A DNA stretch of 64,000 bases from Acetatifactor sp. (GCA_024693365.1 JAILLF010000044.1:38463-102462), one strand, 5' to 3'. Counted from the first letter of the stretch, positions 9,727-20,407 are shown. Notes: generated by a model from the letters alone, not told the origin. Numbers and translations are program-made.

Positions 9727-11271
9727 TTATCGTCGCCACACCTTGCTAGGCTGGGCTTTGGCGGTGGGAGTGCGCAGGATGAGGTTGACGAGCGCCTTTC
9801 CATTCCAAGGGAAGAGGGGCCAGAAATAGCTGTAGCCTCCGAAGGTCGGGGTGGTGAGGATGGATAGGAGCACGAGACCTAAACCGATCCAAAAGCCGTG
9901 GATACCGGCGAAAAAAGTGCAAAGCAGCAAAAACATGCGGTAGAGGCGCAGCGCGTCGGAGAGTTCGACGCACGAGACGGAGATGGTCGCCAGGAGCGTG
10001 ATGCCGCCATAAAATAGGACTTCTGAAGTACTCCAGTGCAAACTGACGGCAATGTCACCTATCAACAAACCGCCCACAATGGACAACGCGCCGGAAAAAC
10101 GGTCTGAGCTTAAGGACGCGGAGTACTGGAACATTGCAAGAAAGAATTCAACAACAAGCACGTAAAAGAAAAGTCGTCCCTTGGAGGGGATTTCCGTTGA
10201 GATCAGCTGGAGCCTTTCGGCCAGCTGGGGATAATAAGCCGTGATGAGCAGGAACAGTGGCAAGAACAACAGTGCCACGGGCATGCACAGGAACCGGATG
10301 AATCTCAGGTAAGTCCCCACCAGGGGATTTTTGTAATAATCCTCTGCCGTCTGCGTAAAATGGAAGATGGTACAGGGCAGAACGAGAGCCATGGGAGTGT
10401 TGTCAACCAAAATGAGAACGTAGCCTTCCGCCAGATAGCTGGCGGCCACGTCTGGGCGCTCAGTCATTTGCAGGCTCGGCAGAGGGTTAAAAAAGCGCCG
10501 TTTCACCAGAAGCTCCTCCAAGCTCTTTGTTCCCATGGTCAGGGCGGTGATCTTTAATTCATCTATCTTTTTGGAGATTTTCCGGACAAGCTCTGGATCG
10601 CAGCGGTCCTCAAGATATGCGACACAAACGTCAGTTTTTCCGATCTGACCAACCTCGTGCATTTCAAAGACAAGATGCGGGGAACGGATCCGCCTTCTGA
10701 TCAGATTGGCATTGGTCAGGAGGATTTCGATAAAGCCGTCTCTGGCGCCGCGGGTCATCTTTTCCAGCTCCGGCTCGTCGACGCTGCGCGAATGGTAGGC
10801 GCGGGTGTCCAATATGACAGCCTGCGCGAAGCCATCGACAAAGAGAACGGAATTACCGCTGGTGAGCTTGTCAAGGACGACGTTAAAATCGGAAGCGTAG
10901 CTGATCTGTGCGATGCCAACGCGTGCTTCTATGAAGGCGTGAAGCGAATTGTTATTATCGCCTGGAGTATTTGAATCCTGCCCAGAGGCGGTAAGCTGCG
11001 GCAGGTTTGCCTGCTCTCCCTCCGTTCCTTGCAGCGCGCCAAACATTTTCTCCAATAATTCAGAGACGCAAAAACCATTGAGGCCAATCCAGAAAGCCTT
11101 GGTCTCTCCGAGGAGGAGATCCCTCGTCATCAGGTCAAAGCTTTTTCCAAGAGGCAGGAGCGAGTGAAGCTTGGCCACGTTCTCTCCAAGCTCAGCCCGG
11201 ATCAGGGCTTTGTCGTTGCTTTCCCAGTTGTTTTGGTCACTGTCGTACGTGTCATTCTTATTTTCCGTCAT
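9727..11271 (-). CDS. Spore germination protein, GerA family (GerAA/SpoVAF-like)
   Basis: LLLGETKAFWIGLNGF, LVDNTPMALVLPCTIFHFTQTAEDYY, C-terminal TM segments. Confidence 0.9.
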   Translation of the reverse strand: MTENKNDTYDSDQNNWESNDKALIRAELGENVAKLHSLLPLGKSFDLMTRDLLLGETKAFWIGLNGFCVSELLEKMFGALQGTEGEQANLPQLTASGQDSNTPGDNNNSLHAFIEARVGIAQISYASDFNVVLDKLTSGNSVLFVDGFAQAVILDTRAYHSRSVDEPELEKMTRGARDGFIEILLTNANLIRRRIRSPHLVFEMHEVGQIGKTDVCVAYLEDRCDPELVRKISKKIDELKITALTMGTKSLEELLVKRRFFNPLPSLQMTERPDVAASYLAEGYVLILVDNTPMALVLPCTIFHFTQTAEDYYKNPLVGTYLRFIRFLCMPVALLFLPLFLLITAYYPQLAERLQLISTEIPSKGRLFFYVLVVEFFLAMFQYSASLSSDRFSGALSIVGGLLIGDIAVSLHWSTSEVLFYGGITLLATISVSCVELSDALRLYRMFLLLCTFFAGIHGFWIGLGLVLLSILTTPTFGGYSYFWPLFPWNGKALVNLILRTPTAKAQPSKVWRR

Positions 11272-11396
11272 GAGGTTTCCTCTCAGTTTGATGTTGTTGC
11301 ACCTGTTTTTGATGCGCTTTCTTTGCTCATAGTTTTCCCAAGATCACAAATGCTATGCGCCATGTTTACAAAGCACGCCGCCCATGCTAAAATGAG

Positions 11397-12713
11397 GTGA
11401 AAAATGATATTAAGCAAAGGAACGTACGTGATAAGACCATGAGAAGTTTTCTTATGTTTTTGAAAAACGAGATCGTACTGACGGCAGCGACGGTTCTGGC
11501 CATTGCGTCAGCATTTTTGATCCATCCGGATAAGGAGTATCTCGGATACGTGGATTTTCGCACGCTGGCCTTGCTCTTTTGTCTGATGGCGGTCATGGGA
11601 GGGTTCCAGCGGCTGGGATTCTTTCGGAAGATCGCACAAGGCCTTCTGAAAAAGGTGGGAACGGACAGCGTACGCGTGACCTTGGTTCTCGTGTTATTGG
11701 CTTTTTTCTTCAGTATGCTGATCACGAACGACGTGGGACTGATCACGTTTGTGCCCTTTACGTTTACGGTGCTGGAGCTCCTCGGGGAGGAGACGAGAAA
11801 TCGCCTGGTCATTCCCGTGGTCGTGTTGGAGACGCTCGGCGCGAACCTCGGAAGCATGATGACGCCGATCGGAAATCCGCAGAACCTTTATTTATATGGC
11901 AAGGCGGGACTGACCGTAGGACAATTCTTGTTGCACATGCTGCCCCTGACAATTCTTGCGGGCATAATGCTTGTTATTTGGTCTATTTGCGTGGGAAAGA
12001 CGAAGGGTGCACCGAAAGCACAAGGGAGTGCGGTAAAGTCAAGCGAAGGCGTTTCTAAATCTAATGAAAACGCGGCTGAGGAGCAAAATCCCCGGGACGG
12101 CGCTGACGGGGCGGAAAAGCTGGAGATGGCATTTGCACTGCGGGATGCGGATTCCGTAACCGTGGCCGGCGCGAAAAAGACATTTTTGCTTTCAGTTTAC
12201 GGCATTTTGTTCTTGCTAAGCCTCCTGACGGTGGCGGACGTGCTGGCATATCCGGTGACGCTGGGCATAACCCTTGCGTGCATTTGCGTTTTTGACCGGA
12301 AGACGCTAAAGAAGGTGGATTATTTCCTGCTTCTTACGTTCATTGCGTTTTTCGTATTTATTGGGAACATGGGCAGAATTCCTGCGTTTGCCGATTTCCT
12401 CGCAGGCATTGTGAACGGCAGGGAAGTCATAGTGGGAATTCTTTCGAGCCAGGTCATCAGCAACGTGCCGGCAGCCCTGTTGCTTTCCGGTTTCTCGGAT
12501 GATTACAAGGCGCTGCTCATCGGCGTGAATCTTGGAGGCCTGGGAACGCTGATCGCATCCATGGCGAGCTTGATCTCGTACAAGTACGTGGCGAGACTGG
12601 TGCCTGACAAGAAGGGAAAATACTTTAGATACTTTACGGTGGCGAACCTTTGCTTTTTGGCAGTATTGTTGATGGGATATTTTGGATTGAAGATGCTTGG
12701 CGCGTGGGGATAG
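11397..12713 (+). CDS. SLC13/ArsB-NhaD superfamily anion permease
   Basis: Polytopic; MLITNDVGLITFVPF...GSMMTPIGNPQNLYLY, second SNVPAALLLSGF repeat. Confidence 0.85.
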   Translation: MKNDIKQRNVRDKTMRSFLMFLKNEIVLTAATVLAIASAFLIHPDKEYLGYVDFRTLALLFCLMAVMGGFQRLGFFRKIAQGLLKKVGTDSVRVTLVLVLLAFFFSMLITNDVGLITFVPFTFTVLELLGEETRNRLVIPVVVLETLGANLGSMMTPIGNPQNLYLYGKAGLTVGQFLLHMLPLTILAGIMLVIWSICVGKTKGAPKAQGSAVKSSEGVSKSNENAAEEQNPRDGADGAEKLEMAFALRDADSVTVAGAKKTFLLSVYGILFLLSLLTVADVLAYPVTLGITLACICVFDRKTLKKVDYFLLLTFIAFFVFIGNMGRIPAFADFLAGIVNGREVIVGILSSQVISNVPAALLLSGFSDDYKALLIGVNLGGLGTLIASMASLISYKYVARLVPDKKGKYFRYFTVANLCFLAVLLMGYFGLKMLGAWG

Positions 12714-12807
12714 GTTTCTTGGATTTGTCTGGCGCGCGGGGATAGATTTCGAAGAATTGCCGGATGCGCGTGAACGCATGGACGGCATTGGGCAGGGAGG
12801 AAAAAAC

Positions 12808-13611
12808 ATGCAATATACGTATCCGGAAGGAAAACACTTGGCACTGACTTTCAGCTATGATGACGGTCAGATTTTTGACAGACGGCTCGCAGCTTTGTTT
12901 GACAAGTATGGAATGAAGGCGACGTTCCACCTGAATTCCGGAAGGTTTGGCACGAAGGAGCACGGGCGGACCTTTATCGGGGAAGAGGATTTAAGGACCA
13001 TCTATGCAAATCATGAGATTGCATGCCACGGCGTGGAACATAAGGATCCGCTGCTTCTTACGGAACAACAGCTTTTGATGGAGTTTGGGGAGGACAGAAG
13101 GACGCTGGAGGCCCTGACGGGGAGAATGATCCAAGGATTGTCCTATGCGTATGGCCGTTACAGTGACGTGGTGAAGCGGGTCGCAAGAACCGTGGGCCTT
13201 AAGTATTCCCGAACCGTAAACAGAACGCATGATTTTATGGTGCCTGCAGATTTTATGGAATGGAATCCAACGTGTCATCATGCGGACGAGAGGCTTATGG
13301 AGATTGGCAGGAATCTTTTGAATTCGCCGGAATACCGCATCATGCCGCTCATGTACGTCTGGGGACACAGCTATGAGTTTGACAGGGATGGCACTTGGAA
13401 TGTGATGGAAGAGTTTTGCGAGCTCATGCACGGTCGCGATGACCTATGGTATGCAACCAATCTGGAGATCTGCGATTACGTAAATGCCGTGCGGGGGCTG
13501 ATCTATTCCATGGATGGGAAGAAGGTTTACAATCCTTCCGTGATAAGCGTTTGGATCAAGGATGGCGCGAAGCTGCTGGAATGTAAGCCTGGCGAGACGG
13601 TCTGTTTGTGA
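12808..13611 (+). CDS. Polysaccharide deacetylase family protein
   Basis: LALTFSYDDGQIFDRRLAALFDKYGMKATFHLNSG; IACHGVEH. Confidence 0.9.
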   Translation: MQYTYPEGKHLALTFSYDDGQIFDRRLAALFDKYGMKATFHLNSGRFGTKEHGRTFIGEEDLRTIYANHEIACHGVEHKDPLLLTEQQLLMEFGEDRRTLEALTGRMIQGLSYAYGRYSDVVKRVARTVGLKYSRTVNRTHDFMVPADFMEWNPTCHHADERLMEIGRNLLNSPEYRIMPLMYVWGHSYEFDRDGTWNVMEEFCELMHGRDDLWYATNLEICDYVNAVRGLIYSMDGKKVYNPSVISVWIKDGAKLLECKPGETVCL

Positions 13612-13687
13612 GATTGGCACGAAAGAATTGCGAACGTTTGGCTCGAGGGCTGAGCTGCGTCTTGAAAATATTGGGAGGGAAGGCGAA

Positions 13688-14245
13688 ATGGTAATGAATG
13701 ACGTGGTGGCAATGGGTGATGAAGCTTATAAGGCGGCGAAGGAGCTTTTGGAAGAAGCAAAGCTAAAGAAGGGCGACCTGCTTGTCGTGGGCTGCTCGAC
13801 GAGTGAGGTGGGGGGCGCGACCATCGGGACGTTTTCAAGCCCGGAGCTTGCGGAGATGGTGTTTGGAGGCATTTATCAGGCTACGGAAGAGGCTGGCGTT
13901 TTTCTGGTGGCGCAGTGCTGTGAACATCTAAACCGCGCATTGATCTTGGAGAGGGAAGCGGCAGAAAAATATGGATATGAGATCGTCAACGTGATTCCCC
14001 AGCCGAAAGCAGGCGGTTCTTTTGCAACTGCGGCGTATAACTCCTTCGAAGAGCCCGTGGCGGTGGAACACGTAAAGGCCCATGCCGGAATGGATATCGG
14101 AGACACTTTGATCGGCATGCACCTGCGCGACGTGGCCGTGCCCGTGCGAATCCGTACGACCCAGATCGGGGATGCCCACGTGGTCTGCGCCCGCACCCGC
14201 GCGAAATATATTGGCGGCTCTCGCGCCATTTATGCGGAGGAATAG
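13688..14245 (+). CDS. TIGR01440/DUF436 family protein
   Basis: LLVVGCSTSEVGGATIGTFSSPE...CEHLNRALILEREAAEKYG. Confidence 0.88.
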   Translation: MVMNDVVAMGDEAYKAAKELLEEAKLKKGDLLVVGCSTSEVGGATIGTFSSPELAEMVFGGIYQATEEAGVFLVAQCCEHLNRALILEREAAEKYGYEIVNVIPQPKAGGSFATAAYNSFEEPVAVEHVKAHAGMDIGDTLIGMHLRDVAVPVRIRTTQIGDAHVVCARTRAKYIGGSRAIYAEE

Positions 14246-14270
14246 GATCGCTAGGAAGCTAACGTGACAA

Positions 14271-14301
14271 GGGGACGTGTCTGTTGACATGTCCCCTTTT
14301 T
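14271..14301. terminator. Intrinsic terminator hairpin ggggacgtgtc-tgtt-gacatgtcccc-TTTTT
   Basis: 11-bp stem with one mismatch followed by a T run. Confidence 0.8.
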
Positions 14302-14315
14302 GATATCGGGTTTCG

Positions 14316-15389
14316 CTATTTCAAAGCTTTCACGACCTGCTTGGCAAGTGCGATGGAAAGAAGGGGAGGCACTGCGTTGCCAACCTCTAAGTTCTTTCTG
14401 GCGCGGCTTCCGTAGAATTTGTAATCATCGGGGAAGCTTTGCAGCCTTGCGCCTTCGCGCGTTGTAAGGGATCTGGAATCCCTGGGGTGAATGCAGCGCG
14501 AAGAAGACGGCGTTGCAAAATTCCGCGTCATGGTCGGCGCGGGCTTTTTCCACCACATCTTTGCATACGTGTTCCCATAACCGCTGGTCGGACGGATCTC
14601 TTCGGGGAGATCCTCCTTGGAACCGCCGTCCGGCAGGGCCTCCATGATGGCACGGATGCGTTCGCCGTTTTTCGGTGCTTCAAACTCTTCTAATGAGGTG
14701 CTGTTTTTCCGCAACCATTCCTGATAAGCGTTCTTGGGTTTCGTTTTATACTTTGTCGCACGTCCGCCGCTTTTGATCGAGGGAAGGTCCGAAAGGGCGT
14801 CCTCCAACGTTACGTAAGGAAGCAGTCCCTTGCCGTCGCCGTGCGTCGGAGCGGGATATTTGAAACAATTTGTGCCTCTCATGCCAACCAGGATCACGCG
14901 CTCCCGATACTGGGGGACGCCGTAATCAACGGCATTTAAGAGCTTGATCTGCACTTCATATCCTAATTTCAGGAATCTCTCCTTGATCACGTCGATCAGC
15001 TTTCCGCCCTGCATGCTAAGAAGACCGGATACGTTTTCGAACAGGAAGAGCCTGGGCTTCACAAAAGAGAGAATGCGACAGTACTCCTCAAAGAGCCATG
15101 CCCTGTCATCCATCTGGCGTTTGCCTAGGGTGGAATAGGACTGGCAAGGCGGGCCGCCGACAAGCACGTCGATGGTCTTGCCTTCCGTGGCTTCCAGAAT
15201 CCGCTTTTTGGTTAAATTCCGAATGTCCTCATTGATCACGTTGACGCCGGGGTGGTTTAACGTATAAGCCTTTGCAATGTCCTTTTCATATTCGTTCGCG
15301 AAGATGATTTTGAAATTGGGATTGTGCGCAAAGCCATAGCTTAAACCGCCAACGCCGGCAAAGAGATCGATCACGTTATATTTTGCCAT
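14316..15389 (-). CDS. DNA (cytosine-5-)-methyltransferase, orphan
   Basis: C5 MTase motifs DLFAGVGGLSYGF, GGPPCQSYSTLGKR, LFENVSGLL, RLQSFPDDY, VGNAVPPLL; no adjacent restriction gene. Confidence 0.92.
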   Translation of the reverse strand: MAKYNVIDLFAGVGGLSYGFAHNPNFKIIFANEYEKDIAKAYTLNHPGVNVINEDIRNLTKKRILEATEGKTIDVLVGGPPCQSYSTLGKRQMDDRAWLFEEYCRILSFVKPRLFLFENVSGLLSMQGGKLIDVIKERFLKLGYEVQIKLLNAVDYGVPQYRERVILVGMRGTNCFKYPAPTHGDGKGLLPYVTLEDALSDLPSIKSGGRATKYKTKPKNAYQEWLRKNSTSLEEFEAPKNGERIRAIMEALPDGGSKEDLPEEIRPTSGYGNTYAKMWWKKPAPTMTRNFATPSSSRCIHPRDSRSLTTREGARLQSFPDDYKFYGSRARKNLEVGNAVPPLLSIALAKQVVKALK

Positions 15390-15392
15390 GGA

Positions 15393-16475
15393 CTAATTCT
15401 CCGTTCCGTTCATGCCTGCCGCTTCCTTGATGAGTCCCATGATGGTTGCTACGGAGTCCATCTGACTGCTGGCGGACATGGTCTGAATGTATGCCTGACG
15501 ATTCCTGTAAAGATTTTGTACGGCTTCCGTCAGGGCCTTGGTCGTTAGGTCATCCTCCTCGATCACTACGGAGAAGCCCTGTTCCTTAAAGGAGGCAGCG
15601 TTCAAAAGCTGGTCACCGCGGCTGACTTCCGCAGGAAGCGGGATCAGAATGTTAGGTTTCTTTAATGCAAGAATCTCGCAGATGGCATTTGCGCCGGCTC
15701 TCGAGATCACAAGATCAGTGGCTGCAAAGATATCCTTTAACTCGGCCTTTACGTATTCGAATTGTTTATAACCCACTTGATCCAAAAGGAGATTATCGAC
15801 TTTGTCCTTACCACACAGGTGAACAATCTGGAAATCCTTTAATAGTTCAGGAAGTGCGGTGCGCACTGCCTGATTTACGTTTGCGGAGCCAAGGCTTCCA
15901 CCCATGACGAGAATGACGGGCTTGTTGGCCGTAAATCCACACAGGTTAAGACCTGCAACGGCATTACCCTCAGCCAGTTCCTTCCGGATCGGGGAGCCAG
16001 TCAGGACTGCTTTTCCGGCAGGCAGCGTCTTTAGCGTTTCAGGGAAATTACAGCAGACCTTTCTTGCCACGGGAATGCAAAGCTTGTTGGCGAGACCGGG
16101 CGTTACGTCGCTCTCGTGAATGATGCAAGGGATTTTTAAGGATGCAGCAGCCCGGACAACGGGAACGCTGACAAAGCCGCCCTTGGAGAACACGACGTCT
16201 GGCTGGAATTCCTTGAGAATTTTCTTTGCTTCAAAGAAGCCCTTCATCACGCGGAACGGATCGGAGAAGTTCTTGGGATCCAAATATCTCCGGAATTTTC
16301 CCGTGGCGATGCCGTGATAAGGAATGTCAAAATCTGCGATGAGCTTTTTTTCAATGCCATCGTAGGAACCAACGTATTCTATCTCAAAGCCGGCTTCCCG
16401 TAAAGAAGGAAGCAACGCAAGATTAGGCGTCACGTGACCTGCCGTGCCGCCGCCCGTCAGAACAATTCGTTTCAT
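15393..16475 (-). CDS. murG: UDP-N-acetylglucosamine--N-acetylmuramyl-(pentapeptide) pyrophosphoryl-undecaprenol N-acetylglucosamine transferase
   Basis: RIVLTGGGTAGHVTPNLALLP, VFSKGGFVSVPV, HESDVTPGLANK. Confidence 0.95.
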   Translation of the reverse strand: MKRIVLTGGGTAGHVTPNLALLPSLREAGFEIEYVGSYDGIEKKLIADFDIPYHGIATGKFRRYLDPKNFSDPFRVMKGFFEAKKILKEFQPDVVFSKGGFVSVPVVRAAASLKIPCIIHESDVTPGLANKLCIPVARKVCCNFPETLKTLPAGKAVLTGSPIRKELAEGNAVAGLNLCGFTANKPVILVMGGSLGSANVNQAVRTALPELLKDFQIVHLCGKDKVDNLLLDQVGYKQFEYVKAELKDIFAATDLVISRAGANAICEILALKKPNILIPLPAEVSRGDQLLNAASFKEQGFSVVIEEDDLTTKALTEAVQNLYRNRQAYIQTMSASSQMDSVATIMGLIKEAAGMNGTEN

Positions 16476-16542
16476 GAATTTATCCTCGAATCATTTTTTT
16501 AATAAAATTACGCTAACGTTGTATCCGTCTGCGCTCGCAAGT

Positions 16543-16779
16543 CTATTGCAACTGCTCCAGGGCCTGTGCCAACTGGTCCGGGCAGGAGGTAGACTTAAAT
16601 CCGCACTTAATTCCTTTTAGACGGCTGATGGCATCCTCCACGGGCATGCCCTTTACGAGTGCGCTGATGCCTTTTGTGTTGCCATTGCAACCGCCGACAA
16701 ACTGTACGGATTCGATGATGCCGTCCTTTACCTCCACCTCGATTGCGGTGGAACAGGTTCCGTGAGTTACGTATCTCAT
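16543..16779 (-). CDS. TSCPD domain protein (TIGR03905-like)
   Basis: MRYVTHGTCSTAIEVEVKDGIIESVQFVGGCNGNTKGISALVKGM...KSTSCPDQLAQAL. Confidence 0.88.
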   Translation of the reverse strand: MRYVTHGTCSTAIEVEVKDGIIESVQFVGGCNGNTKGISALVKGMPVEDAISRLKGIKCGFKSTSCPDQLAQALEQLQ

Positions 16780-16941
16780 AATGATTTTTCCTTTCGTCAA
16801 AGATCTCCGGGCAAAGTTCCCCACATCATTATATGCGAAAGCACGGGAAAAAGCAATCGAAAGAAGTTTCAATTGTAATTGGCAGATGTATCGATTATAC
16901 TTAGAGACAAAGAATACAATGACGATGGAATGGGAGGAAAA

Positions 16942-17904
16942 ATGAAAATCGTTTTACTGGAGAGAAACAGTGCAGGCACGGATATTTCCGTGGATTGTTT
17001 TAGTGAACTGGGTGACGTTACGGCTTACGCAAATACGGTGACGGAGCAGGAGGTCGCCGAGAGGGTGGGCGACGCGGACGTTATCGTCTGCAACAAATCG
17101 CCCATGCGGGAGAGCACTTTAAGGGACTGCCCAAACGTGAAGCTGATCTGTGAGCTTGCAACGGGATTTGACAACTGTGACCTAGTATATTGCAAGTCCA
17201 GGGGGATTCAGGTCCGCAACGTCGTGGATTATTCCACGGGAATGGTCGCACAGCACACGCTGACGCTGGCGCTGGCGTTGTCGCAGAAGCTGATGCATTA
17301 TGACACATACGTCAAGTCCGGCGCATATTCGGCACAGGACCGTTTCTCGAATTTTGACGTTCCCTTTTATGAACTGGAGGGGAAGACCTGGGGCATCGTC
17401 GGCATGGGCAATATCGGAAGGCGCGTGGCAAAACTTGCGACAGCCTTTGGATGTAAGGTGATCTTTACCTCCGTCACCGGGAAGAGCACCTGTACGGATT
17501 ATCCGCAGGTGGATAAAGACACGCTCCTTGCGGAAAGTGATTTCCTGTCACTGCACTGCCCGCTGAGCGATCTGTCGCGCAACTATATTGACGCCGGGGC
17601 CCTTCGGAAGATGAAGAAGACGGCATATCTGATCAACGTGGCGCGCGGCCCGGTGGTCAATAATCCGGATCTTTATGATGCCCTGATGAATGGAGAGATC
17701 GCGGCAGCGGGCTTGGACGTGCTTGAGAAGGAGCCGCTTCAGGAATCAAATCCTCTGTCAAAGATCAAAGACAGCACAAAGCTGATTATCACGCCGCACC
17801 TGGCTTGGGCGAGCGTCGAGGCGAGAAAGCGTTGCGTGCAGGGCGTATATGACAACATAGCCTCCTTTTTGCGGGGCGAGAACCGCAACGTCGTCAACCC
17901 CTAG
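16942..17904 (+). CDS. D-2-hydroxyacid dehydrogenase family protein
   Basis: GIVGMGNIGRRVAKLATAFGCKV; NVARGPVVNNPDLYDALMNGEIAAAGLDVLEKEP. Confidence 0.92.
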   Translation: MKIVLLERNSAGTDISVDCFSELGDVTAYANTVTEQEVAERVGDADVIVCNKSPMRESTLRDCPNVKLICELATGFDNCDLVYCKSRGIQVRNVVDYSTGMVAQHTLTLALALSQKLMHYDTYVKSGAYSAQDRFSNFDVPFYELEGKTWGIVGMGNIGRRVAKLATAFGCKVIFTSVTGKSTCTDYPQVDKDTLLAESDFLSLHCPLSDLSRNYIDAGALRKMKKTAYLINVARGPVVNNPDLYDALMNGEIAAAGLDVLEKEPLQESNPLSKIKDSTKLIITPHLAWASVEARKRCVQGVYDNIASFLRGENRNVVNP

Positions 17905-18006
17905 TGCTTCCATGGAAATAGTTGATTTGTAAAACAATTGACATTCTTGCTCTGATGGAATAAGATAATAGCAGGGATAAAAACGATTTACTAAGGGGGT
18001 ATTGCC

Positions 18007-18411
18007 ATGGCGATGACGAATAATTGGGGTGACGACATCGATGACGAACTTAAGAAAAAAGAGAAACTGAGAGCTGGATTTACCTGGAATTTCATCAGCA
18101 CCAACGTTTTGATCACAAGATTTGATCAAGAGGTTGGCGAGGCGGACGAGAATTACCCGAAATATGAGCTTTCGAAGATGTGGTATTCCACGCTGGTGGT
18201 CATGCTTGTTTTTGAAGTTTTATTCCACAGCGTTATCTGCATCGTTGCACTGCCATTTTTCTTCCTGTATGGCATGATTTTGATCAAGATCGCCAAACTG
18301 TTTAAGAGATTTGGATATTCTACCTTAAAGCATTGGATTATTACGATCATTGCATTGATCGCGGGAGCGGCGGCAAACTATATGATCTGGTTTGTGCTTC
18401 CCGGAATGTGA
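18007..18411 (+). CDS. Small hypothetical membrane protein
   Basis: ORF with RBS aagggggt and three hydrophobic segments; promoter-like TTGACA-17-TAAGAT upstream. Confidence 0.65.
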   Translation: MAMTNNWGDDIDDELKKKEKLRAGFTWNFISTNVLITRFDQEVGEADENYPKYELSKMWYSTLVVMLVFEVLFHSVICIVALPFFFLYGMILIKIAKLFKRFGYSTLKHWIITIIALIAGAAANYMIWFVLPGM

Positions 18412-18445
18412 TCCAATGACGGAATGGGAATTGGAGCATTGATAC

Positions 18446-18886
18446 ATGTTTAAGAAGATCAAAGAACTGATGATAAAGTACCGTGAGCTGATTGTCTACG
18501 TGATCGTAGGCTTCATGGTAACGTTTTTCTGCTGGGGCGTGGCCGGCATTGGTAAACTGTTTTTGGACGTGGAGAATTCCTCCTTCCAGAACTTTTTGAA
18601 CAATACGCTGAACTGGATCGCGGGCGTCTGCTTTGCATATCCGCTCAACAGAAAATGGGTGTTTAAAAGCACGAATCCCCAGATATTCGAGGAATTTCTG
18701 GGGTTCGCTTCTTCCAGATTGTCCACGTGGGTGCTAGACGTCTTCATTATGTGGCTGACGGTCAATATCTTCCACTGGAATTACTGGATTTGTAAAATAT
18801 TTATTTCTTCCGTGCTGGTCATGGTTGTAAATTATATTTTTAGTAAATTTCTCATCTTTCGTAAAAAGAAGAAGGAAGAGAATTAA
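18446..18886 (+). CDS. GtrA family protein
   Basis: Four TM segments, YVIVGFMVTFFCWGV, NWIAGVCFAYPLNRKWVFKS, NYIFSKFLIFRKK. Confidence 0.88.
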   Translation: MFKKIKELMIKYRELIVYVIVGFMVTFFCWGVAGIGKLFLDVENSSFQNFLNNTLNWIAGVCFAYPLNRKWVFKSTNPQIFEEFLGFASSRLSTWVLDVFIMWLTVNIFHWNYWICKIFISSVLVMVVNYIFSKFLIFRKKKKEEN

Positions 18887-19548
18887 AATTCTTTCTTTTT
18901 CATAATGCCAATGCTGATCTTCATGGAGATCACGAATGCCAAGATGCCAAGCCCAGCCAGGGAAAGTGCCACGACCTGCTGCGGCATGGCATCTAATTTT
19001 TTGATGATGGTTTCGAAATCAATATGATAATCCTTAACGGCGGTCTCTAGCAGCTTTTTTCCCATAATGCCTACGACGAATACAAGTCCAAAAATGACGA
19101 TGAGAATGATACGTGCCTTTTCTGCCCCGAATTTAAGGCTGATGGGAAGCATCAGGCCTACGATGAACAGGAACATGGGGAAAAAGGTCACGTCCATGCT
19201 TAGAACGTCAAGAACTTCAAAAGACTCCTTCCGGAGAATCAAGCTGGCGAATTGAAGGATGACGGAGAATCCCCAAAAGCCAAGCAATCCAAGAAACGAA
19301 AAGAGGTACTTTGCATATACGTAGGTCTTAGCGGTCACGGGCAGACTCATCAGGAACGGATAGCCGTTGTCAAAGGAATCATAGGTGAGCGTTGTTAATA
19401 CAAGTAAGGATCCAATTAAGGAAAAATAAGATACGATGAATGATGAATCCATCGAGAAACTCAGCATAATAGCAACAAATACGTACAGTACGGCGAGTTT
19501 CTTTTGCTTTGCAATCGTTAAATAATCTTTTATCAATAAACCTTTCAC
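18883..19548 (-). CDS. ABC-2 transporter permease
   Basis: Six-TM permease, directly downstream of an ATPase gene and GntR regulator. Confidence 0.8.
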   Translation of the reverse strand: MKGLLIKDYLTIAKQKKLAVLYVFVAIMLSFSMDSSFIVSYFSLIGSLLVLTTLTYDSFDNGYPFLMSLPVTAKTYVYAKYLFSFLGLLGFWGFSVILQFASLILRKESFEVLDVLSMDVTFFPMFLFIVGLMLPISLKFGAEKARIILIVIFGLVFVVGIMGKKLLETAVKDYHIDFETIIKKLDAMPQQVVALSLAGLGILAFVISMKISIGIMKKKEF

Positions 19549-19549
19549 G

Positions 19550-20407
19550 TTATTTTCCTCCCAGTAAAATCATGATCATGTCGTCGATGTTGCCGTTTTC
19601 AACGACAATGTTAGGATAATTGTCCAAATAGAATTGCTTTTCATTTGTCAGGCAGGCGTATCCGAAGGATTCCTTCTTCGTCGCCTTCAAATATTGCTTA
19701 TCCAGCTTTGCGTATTCCTCTTCGCTGACCTTCAGGATGCCATACTGCCCAAGGATGGCGTCCGTATCCTCGCGCAAAATGATCTTGCCCTTGTGGATCA
19801 TGTAAACGTTATCGCAAATGCCTTCCAGGTCCGAAGAGATGTGGGAACTGATCAGGATGGAACGCTCACTGTCCTGCGCAAGGTAATTGCGAAGCATGTC
19901 GAGAATGTCGTTTCGCGCAAGAACGTCGAGGCCTGACGTGGGCTCGTCTAGGATCAGAAGCTTGGCAGCATGGCTGATGGCAACCAAAACGCGAAGCTTC
20001 GCCTTCATGCCGGTGGAAAAATCCTTGAGAACCTTGTCAAAGGGAAGTCCCTGCTCCTTACACTGCTCGCGGAAGAACTTTTCGTCAAAGCTGCGATACA
20101 TGCTCTTTAAGATCTTTACGATATCCTCGAGATTCAACATCATGCTGAAACCGGAATCGGAGAGGGCAACGCCAAGCTGCTCCTTGTCTTTGGAAGTGAA
20201 TTTTTGGGGATCCTTGCCCAGGACTTCCAGGGTTCCTCCGTCTGGCTTGATCAGGCCGAGGATGGCTTTGATGGTGGTGCTTTTTCCGGCGCCGTTCTTG
20301 CCGATGAGTCCGGTAACGGTTCCAGCCGGGATTTCAAGCGAAACGTCCAGTGAAAAATCCTTATAGTTTTTTTGAAGATTATTTATTTTGATCATATTCT
20401 TTTCCAA
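19550..20407 (-). CDS. ABC transporter ATP-binding protein (YtrB-like)
   Basis: GLIGKNGAGKSTTIKAILGL, LLILDEPTSGLD. Confidence 0.9.
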   Translation of the reverse strand: MEKNMIKINNLQKNYKDFSLDVSLEIPAGTVTGLIGKNGAGKSTTIKAILGLIKPDGGTLEVLGKDPQKFTSKDKEQLGVALSDSGFSMMLNLEDIVKILKSMYRSFDEKFFREQCKEQGLPFDKVLKDFSTGMKAKLRVLVAISHAAKLLILDEPTSGLDVLARNDILDMLRNYLAQDSERSILISSHISSDLEGICDNVYMIHKGKIILREDTDAILGQYGILKVSEEEYAKLDKQYLKATKKESFGYACLTNEKQFYLDNYPNIVVENGNIDDMIMILLGGK

